Below, piece after piece: positions 59,763 to 64,000 of a stretch of DNA of 64,000 bases (positions within the stretch are counted from its first letter, which is position 1; each line of letters opens with the position of its first letter). The stretch comes from Actinostola sp. cb2023 (lineage: Eukaryota; Cnidaria; Anthozoa; Actiniaria; Actinostolidae): assembly GCA_033675265.1 (NCBI GenBank), contig JAUJYZ010001549.1, positions 88,501 through 152,500 of the forward strand. The letters are read 5' to 3'. The position numbers were made by a program, and so were the translations under genes. Below the pieces are notes generated by a model, which was not told where the DNA came from, did no database searches, and was given only the letters and a program-made list of their open reading frames with translations.

Positions 59763-61000
59763 ATGTTTTGTACTGGATGTGGAGGGGTGTTCGGAAAACT
59801 AAGACCCCCGAAACTAAGACCCTAAGACCCTAAGACCCTAAGACCCTAAGATCCTAAGACCCTAAGAAATTATAAAATGTCCAAATCAGGCAAATCCAAT
59901 GTTCTGTACTTTAATATTAATTGGGTGACGTTCAGCTCAGCTAGTTCAAAAAAGTTTGAGTGATATAAATGTGCGGCCGGGATGATATGCCGAATAGGAC
60001 TTAAAATATCCAGTCTTTTCGACCTTTTCGGCTTTCCATGAATAAAACCACCCCCAGAAAAACAGCTTCTTACTTTGAGGAGTAAAATTCACGTATCCAG
60101 TGGTTTTCCAGTGGCAGTTTTTCAAATCAATCAGTCAAGATAAGTCATGTCTTACGGCAGCGACAAAGCAGCCGCCATCTTTGACACAGGTAACCCATAT
60201 ACACACAGGGATATACAATAACTATTCTTCCAATTAGTTAATTTCATTCTTGAATGACATATTTACATTTAAATCCATCTTCTTGATGTTTTAAACCGCG
60301 TATGGTTCTTTTGGTTGATAAGTCTAAAGGAGGAACGCTGTTTCCTTCCATTAGGACCGGCTCTATGGGTTTCCTGTGGTAGGGCATAATTGTGTTTGGG
60401 TTACCTGTGTTAAATATGGCGGCTACTGACTATCCGTAAAAACTTATCCGCCTTGCCAACTGATTTGAAAAACTACCACTGGAAAACCACTGGACACGTG
60501 AATTTTACTCCTCAAAGTAAGAAGCTGTTATTCTGGGGGTAGTTTTATTCATGGAAAGCCGAAAAGACAGGATATTTTAAGTTATATTCGATATCATCGA
60601 GCCAACTATCACCGGCTCAGACGGCAGAGAAACTCATGGAATTTTGAAGCTAAACGTGGTGCGAACACAGCCTTTCCTCTGTTCTCTTCTTTTTTCTATT
60701 AAAGTACAGAACATTGGATTTGGATTTGGACATTTTATAATTTCTTAGGGTCTTAGTTAGGGTCTTAGTCTTAGGGTCTTAGTTTTGGGGGTCTTAGTTT
60801 TCCGAACACCCGGATGTGGAGGAAATATTACTCTCTTAGATGCAAACTTTTGTCCTTCCTGTGGGACACAAGTCAACAAAGATTCGAATAAAAGTCTTTT
60901 GGGAGCACAGAAACACCCAAGTTACGTTGAATTTAAGAAACGAAAAGAAGTTGACAGAACTGCTGACGTCAAAGTTCAAGAACAAGAAATCAATACTTGA
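59763..61000 (+). pseudogene. Small zinc-ribbon ORF split by a transposon
   Basis: The left part, from ATG at 59763, encodes MFCTGCGG; the right part, from 60812, continues in the same frame with GGNITLLDANFCPSCGTQ to a TGA at 60998-61000. Together they outline a protein of about 67 residues with two CxxC knuckles (zinc ribbon) and a Lys-rich tail (VEFKKRKEVDR). As found, the frame runs into the element and stops after about 20 codons. Splicing the element out at TSD-adjacent GT/AG sites would not keep the frame. The family beyond zinc ribbon is unknown; it may be one exon of a larger gene. Confidence 0.6.
59785..60811. mobile_element. 1,027-bp fold-back DNA transposon with 10-bp target duplication
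   Basis: The ends GGGTGTTCGGAAAACTAAGA and TCTTAGTTTTCCGAACACCC are inverted. GGATGTGGAG flanks it on both sides (59775-59784, 60812-60821). Sub-terminal CTAAGACC repeats (left) and GGTCTTAG repeats (right) follow. Arms pair imperfectly far inward: CAAATCCAATGTTCTGTACT, GGCTTTCCATGAATAAAACC and GAGGAGTAAAATTCACGT all have complements on the right. The 9-11-bp duplication and long arms fit a Mutator-like (MULE) non-autonomous element. No transposase is present. Confidence 0.85.
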
Positions 61001-62239
61001 TTAGTTGATATCATCGTGCAAGACGTTTTTACCATACAAGTTGGAATGATGGCCTCGAGAGATGGCGATTTAAAGATTCAACGAGGTAGCAGTCTTCCTA
61101 TTAAAGTGTCGCCATGTGTCAGCTATGAGACAATACATTTCTTGAAATCTGAGACAAACTTAACAATATAATTTTCAGGGATTTGGTACTTTGTAAATAT
61201 AGTGGATGTAACTTACATTTTGTTGTACATTGTGCATGTACATATAACTTTGTTAAAGATCTAGAGTTATTTAATATTATAAGTTAAGCCTGGTTCATAC
61301 TAGGTGACATAAATGCAAAATACACCTTTGCATTAGGTTTTATGTTATCATTGTGGACATCACAGCATAATGGCATAACAGGATTAGTGACATAATATAT
61401 TTTAAAGCATAACAACATAAAACATCTACATAAGTTTATATAATTATTGCTATTGTGAAGCAGCTTTATTGTCCAGTTCCAGTTATTGTAAAAATGTTTT
61501 ATAAAGAACACATTCTTTGTTCCTGTTTGCATGGCAAAATCAACACAATAGTACATTATCCCTCCCGCTGACTCATTAGCATTAAGGTATGGGATGAGAC
61601 TCCCTGTCGAGCAATACGACAAAGAGCACATAAGTGCTAATTTTGTCAACAAGAGGGTGGGTTGGGTGGGTCGACTTCCACTCGCCATCTCAATCTTGGT
61701 GAACTGACACATTTGCATAATTAATTCTACCTTATATACTGCTTATTACGTCATTGCACGGGATAATGAATATTCATGAAGTATGAAAAGGTTTTTATTG
61801 ATTACCAATTTACATAATTTACAATAGAAATCCAATATTATTATTTATGAATGAATTGAATTTTTGAGGCATACCAAATTATTAGCACTATTACTAAATA
61901 GTGACATTTCTAGAGTGCAGACAACAAAGGCATGAAAAAGTAGTAAACAATCAGTGCTAAATGGCACTAAACAATAGAAGACAAATAATAACTTTACACC
62001 ATTTATAGTGCTATTTAGTTAGTCAAATCTGTCAGTTTTTTTTGTCTGCACTCTATTGTTTTCTATTGTTTAATTGCTGCTATATATTTAGTACTAATTA
62101 GTGGAAATAATTACACAAATTGCTCTGGGCAAAGACAAGTATTTCATTTTGCTTGTCTTACATATGATGTAAATTTGTATCAAAATTCAATATTAAAATG
62201 TTCAAATTTGTAATAGGTTAAATCTTTGAAAAAGGTCAA
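61001..62239. other. No gene recognised
   Basis: AT-rich sequence with short inverted fragments (for example ATTTAGCACTGATTG-like and CTAAATAGCAC blocks around 61930-62060). The 144-codon minus-strand frame at 61718 has no recognisable domain. Confidence 0.5.
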
Positions 62240-62998
62240 ATGCATCTCCTTCATCAACTGCCATGTTCCACCTACTACATGTACTTTCTAATATGTGTTC
62301 AAAATATTCATGATGCATTTCATCCTCTACATCAATCTGACAATCTCCTTCAACTTCCTTTATTTTATCTTGATACTGGGATAGTACAATCCATAGAACC
62401 TAACTGTTCTGGTAAAAAATATAAAATATCTGGAACTCCACTGCACTCACTGTATCATGCCTTGACTGCCATATGTAGTGACTGTTCCAGTGATCTCTGA
62501 CCTTGTCGAGTTCATTTTGAATAATCTTTGAAAAGCAAAACCATAGACATTTCATGTGAAATTCATTTCCAAGCTCTAGCACACCTGACTGAACCATATC
62601 CTTAAAAAAGTCAATCCACCAGTTAGATCAACTTCTTCTGAAAGTTGCACAACATTTTCTGTCCTATAATCAGATCGGACTATTCTTGGGCATCCGCCAC
62701 AATTTTGAACATTATCCAAATACAGTGTAGCTGTTATGTTGGGATTGTTGTTGGATTTTACAAGCTCCAACCAAAGTATTCTTCTGCTATATCCACAAAT
62801 GCATCCGTGAATAGGGAAGCCATAAGGTTTTAGCTTATTGTAACCTAAAGAAGAAAACACAGTTTATATCATCATCATAAATGAGTTCTTAAAAAAACTA
62901 AATAAGTTTTACTATAAAAAAATACTAAAAATTATAATATATAAATATTGTCAAATTTGATACATAAAAATCATGGTTACAATTCCAATCTTAATACG

Positions 62999-63286
62999 TA
63001 TACACCTATTTCAAATAACGTTGTCGCGTTCAAAGCAACAAGCGTCAAGCCAAGACCAAAGTGAATGCTGGTTATGCCGCTGACAATTATTTAAATCACA
63101 ATTGTTTCTATGAGGACTAATTACAAAATGTGAACATTTTCACATGTTTGTTTGCGTATCACACTTCGTTCCATAGAAAATACGTCTGATTTCAATAATT
63201 TGCCAGCACAAAACCAGCATTCACTTCGGTCTTGGCTTGACGCTTGTTGCTTTGAATGCGACAACGTTAGTTGAAATAGGTGTATA
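62999..63286. mobile_element. MITE family A, copy 4
   Basis: TATACACCTATTTCAAATAA, AAAGCAACAAGCGTCAAGCC and AAGACCAAAGTGAATGCTGG on the left pair with CCAGCATTCACTTCGGTCTT, GGCTTGACGCTTGTTGCTTT and GAAATAGGTGTATA on the right. It lies in the intron of the integrase relic. Confidence 0.9.
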
Positions 63287-63309
63287 CATAACAGTATATG
63301 TTTCCATAT

Positions 63310-63560
63310 GGCCTCTCTGTCCTGAACAGGGTATATAATTTTATGTGAGTCTGTCCTAAACAGGGTATGATGCACGATTGTCGTCATTAAGTATGGTTTT
63401 ATCCAGTATTTAGCCATCCGAGATCCAAGACGTTTGCCAACGTGTTAAAATTATGTAAAATATAGTGTGTATTTGTACTTTGTCCTAAACAGGGTCCTAA
63501 AATATGTTGTCCTAGACCCCTATACCCAAACATGGGTCAAGTACCCCCCCTTCTGTCAGG
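63310..63560. repeat. GTCCTAAACAGGGT repeats ending in C tract
   Basis: Four copies of GTCCTRAACAGGGT spaced 40-140 bp, then CTAGACCCCTATACCC and GGGTCAAGTACCCCCC. Compare 29735-30064. Confidence 0.6.
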
Positions 63561-64000
63561 TCTGACAAACTTGAAGGGGGACTATATGTAGGATGTAAAT
63601 TGTTCAAAATTTGATTGAGCTGAAACTTCACTGAAATAATCTTGAAGGGTCTTATTCACTAGTTAAAATATTTTCTCAATATTCCAGAGGGAAGTACTAA
63701 TAATACTACATGTATATTTTTATGAATCTTTAGAGGTAACAGTGGCGTCAACTCAACCCAAACTCAGGGGGTTTCACTTGACTGGTGCATTACTACATGG
63801 CAATTTATTGATTATCCACAAGGTGTATAACTTTACATTAATGTATTAAGCTTATATTTTTTTTATTATTTTTACTGTAATCAATCATGAAAGATACTGT
63901 CTGCGCAACTACTGGCTACTACAACTCACCATCAATATGCCAGCAAAAATTAAGTCCACTTGAAACACAGTTCCTTCGTCTAAGCCATCTCTTTGCCTTC

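Larger units (their letters stand above)
62240..64000 (-). pseudogene. Transposon integrase (DDE core) relic, cut by window edge
   Basis: In gene order: an exon from the window edge to 63930 (KRWLRRRNCVSSGLNFCWHI), spliced in phase 1 (ID-G) to an exon starting at 62844 (YNKLKPYGFPIHGCICGYSR, RILWLELVKSNNNP, GGCPRIVRSDYRTENV). This is the integrase-core family with a WHIDGxxKL start, found in many aquatic-animal transposons. After TENV a stretch of roughly 60 residues usual for the family is missing, and the frame shifts before the WWIDFFKDM-like part and GVLELGNEFHMKCLWF. Further decay runs to about 62240. Part of the catalytic core is lost, so it is inactive. The intron holds MITE A copy 4. 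Confidence 0.7.

Noticed and set aside
59785..60811. The fold-back element as an introner (self-spliced by target-site GT/AG)
   Set aside because: A GT at 59787 and an AG at 60820-60821 exist, but joining them breaks the zinc-ribbon frame.

Overview
The window is a piece of an intron-rich animal nuclear genome: AT-rich, with GT-AG introns, crowded with microsatellites, minisatellites and short inverted-repeat (MITE-like) elements. The BTB family, the Penelope-like GIY-YIG fragment and the repeat style suggest an early-branching metazoan, most likely a cnidarian, with a sponge as the alternative. This is inference; no species-diagnostic marker was seen. No prokaryotic operon, CRISPR array or virus was found.

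Layout. 0.8-11.2 kb holds a small BTB family: two intact two-exon genes on + (5805-7235 and 10100-11179) and a decayed copy on - (834-3235). 11.9-21.1 kb is a FERRY3 (C12orf4) orthologue on -, with ten exons assigned by protein similarity and matching splice phase; one internal exon was not found. 21.7-24.1 kb is a complete four-exon EMC6 on +, head-to-head with FERRY3. 25.1-26.5 kb is the 3' part of a five-finger C2H2 gene on -. 30.8-33.4 kb is a complete three-exon PEX3 on +. 34.6-37.3 kb has a possible PEX3-like fragment and a 2.3-kb satellite. 37.3-45.5 kb has no gene I can recognise. 45.5-47.7 kb is a 739-residue coiled-coil protein with N-terminal-RASSF-like features. 48.4-49.0 kb is a Penelope-like relic split by a MITE. 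52.8-57.5 kb is a complete eight-exon ETS transcription factor gene on -. 59.8-61.0 kb is a small zinc-ribbon reading frame split by a 1.03-kb fold-back transposon with a 10-bp target duplication. 62.2-64.0 kb is a decayed transposon integrase on -.

The genes do not form a pathway. They are unlinked housekeeping functions (endosomal RNA transport, ER membrane insertion, peroxisome biogenesis), putative regulators (ETS, zinc finger, RASSF-like) and a lineage-expanded BTB family. The striking theme is that most introns are filled by private tandem arrays or hairpin elements, several built around known binding motifs (CCAAT boxes, X-boxes), and that several MITE families recur within 64 kb. I see no convincing new multi-gene system. 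The best leads are the BTB family's C-terminal CxCC motif, the CxxCH repeats in the RASSF-like protein, and the element insertions with visible target duplications.
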